DNA of 64,000 nucleotides from Gymnothorax reevesii (lineage: Eukaryota > Chordata > Actinopteri > Anguilliformes > Muraenidae): assembly GCA_029721435.1 (NCBI GenBank), contig CM056583.1:46157120-46221119 (forward strand). The letters run 5' to 3'. The translations under genes and the position numbers were made by a program. This document shows positions 62,555 to 64,000 of this stretch, piece by piece (the stretch's first letter is position 1; every line of letters begins with the position of its first letter). The notes beneath the pieces were generated by a model. It had not been told where the DNA came from. It saw nothing but the letters and a program-made list of their open reading frames with translations, and searched no databases.

Positions 62555-63760
62555 TGGATTGGGAGTAAACAGCTGCATGGCCACAAGAAAGCCACTTGTT
62601 ATGGAGGCTATGGAGGTGAAAAACAACTTCTCTTTGCTAGGGAGCATAAATGTGGGGATATAGAGCAAAGGAAAAAGGTCTTGTGGCCCAATGAGTCCAG
62701 ATTTACCCCATTCCAGAGTAATGGGTGCATCAGGCTAAGAAGGGAAGTCAATGAAGTGACACATCTGTCATGCACAGTGCCAACTGTACAAGCCTCTGGA
62801 GGCAGATTTATGATCAGGGGTTGCTGTAGATGGTGAGATCCAGGCTCCGCAATGTTATGCAAAAGTAAAATGAAGTCAGCAGAATACCTAAATGTATTGA
62901 CTGACCAGGTTATCCCATCTATGGATTTTTTTCATTACTGATGGCGCAGGCATATTTCAGGATGACAATGCTAAGATCCATCAGTCTCAAATTGTCAAAG
63001 AGTAACTGCATTTGGCGAGCATGAGTAATAATTTTCACACATGAATTTGCCACCATAGTGTTCTGACTTTAATCAATTAAAAGTCTTTGGGATTGGCTGT
63101 AGAAGGCTTTTACGGAGTGGTTTGACTCATTCATCCTCAGTACATGATCTTGGCAAAAAAATAAATGAAACTGTAATGAATGCTGACCATTATCAAAGCT
63201 CAGGGCAGTGCCAGGCAGCGCATCTCCTCTAACAAGCTTTATACATGTGTCAGTCAAACAATCCATTGCAATCGGCCACTGAACATGAGTTGCCTTGAGT
63301 TACGTAACCCATTGTTAGTCCTTGGGTAACCTAGAGTAAGTCTCTCATTTGGAAATTTGAGTTTAAAGTAATAATGAAATGGTAGTGAGGAGCCAAACAG
63401 AATGCCTAATGACAGACTGCCGCTGCTGCTGTCAATGTTACCCTTGACCCCTGACTCTTCCATCTAAACTCTTTTGAATAGGAGAAGAGTCATGATTTTA
63501 CAAAACTGCTTAAAGCAAGGAAATCGTGGAATGTATGACAGCAACAGCATTTGGAACCGCTTATCCAGTGTTGAGGTGCTCGCTGATTTTCCTGCTCGAA
63601 ATAAGTGTTTGTTTTGAAAAATCAATAAAATACTTGTGGTAAAACATAATCTGATGTTGCATTGCATTAAGGTAATACAGGTCAAAGATTATATAAAAAT
63701 CCATTGTTTTCAGTTTTCATTGTAATTTGAAATACCCTTCCTAATTTTTCTGAATTGTAT
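62555..63760 (+). mobile_element. decayed Tc1-type DNA transposon
   Basis: The frame at 62525-62836 includes LFAREHKCGDIEQRKKVLWPNESRF, matching the (K)FAxxHxxW...KVLWSDESRF block of Tc1 transposases. SGGRFMIRGCC corresponds to the GGSVMVWGC block. The later phrase TTTCAGGATGACAATGCTAAG (62956) encodes a FQDDNAK-like catalytic block in another frame. The tail TAATACAGGTCAAAGATTAT near 63674 resembles the 3' part of the 15-16 kb element. No intact triad. Confidence 0.7.
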
Positions 63761-64000
63761 CTTCATAGCACAGCAGTAAATCTATTAAACCAACGGCAAT
63801 TATGTGACCATGATCCAGTTCTTACCCCAGGAGGAGAAAGGTGTCAACAGATAGATAGACTGGCCCGCTGTAGCCAACAACGTATAATGGGTTGTTATTC
63901 ACTGCCTCCCTCCATCTCTTCAAATTGTCTGCATATAAGAACACAACAGCATAAAACTCTTGCATTGAAAACTCCATGAGTAAAATCTATTCACTTTCAT

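Overview
The window reads as nuclear DNA of a vertebrate, most likely a ray-finned fish. Its genes have GT-AG introns, and it is dense with fish-type Tc1, hAT, Gypsy, L2 and SINE repeats. The species cannot be told from the sequence alone. Gene content matches the vertebrate block NEDD4L - mir-122 - ALPK2, with the same relative orientations as in human (recalled from memory), followed by an OACYL/NRF-6-like acyltransferase gene.

Layout. 0.2-2.2 kb (+): last three coding exons of a NEDD4L-like HECT ubiquitin ligase, with a tandem repeat carrying YY1-like motifs in the last intron. 2.2-19.4 kb: 3' UTR, then repeat debris (decayed Tc1 copies, an old Gypsy relic at 7.4-10.0 kb, and an LTR element at 10.27-13.83 kb with both LTRs, primer-binding site and polypurine tract). 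19.47-19.55 kb (+): the mir-122 hairpin, with both arms recognisable. 21.4-28.5 kb (-): a complete ten-exon ALPK2-like gene. The ten exons sum to 3,996 nt in one open frame (1,331 residues) with an Ig domain and an alpha-kinase domain. 28.5-54.3 kb: no host gene recognised, only layered mobile DNA. This includes a SINE with 17-bp target duplications, a five-unit 340-bp tandem array with nuclear-receptor-like half-sites, a hAT element at 33.57-35.31 kb, a 6.2-kb hAT element at 42.87-49.05 kb holding three levels of nested insertions, and three Tc1-type elements with recognisable ends (40.7, 46.9 and 52.0 kb). 54.3-58.4 kb (-): eight exons of the membrane acyltransferase gene, with its 5' part missing or beyond the window. 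60.25-62.02 kb (+): a truncated L2-like LINE. 62.5-63.75 kb (+): a decayed Tc1 copy.

The host genes are a neighbourhood, not a pathway: a ubiquitin ligase, a liver microRNA, an alpha-kinase and a membrane acyltransferase. I found no previously undescribed multi-gene system. The parts most worth a second look are the 340-bp array, the nested hAT stack dated by its target duplications, a roughly 10-bp phased repeat in an ALPK2 intron, and the apparent absence of MALT1 and ZNF532 between ALPK2 and the acyltransferase gene. All family calls are from motif recognition by eye; no database search was run.
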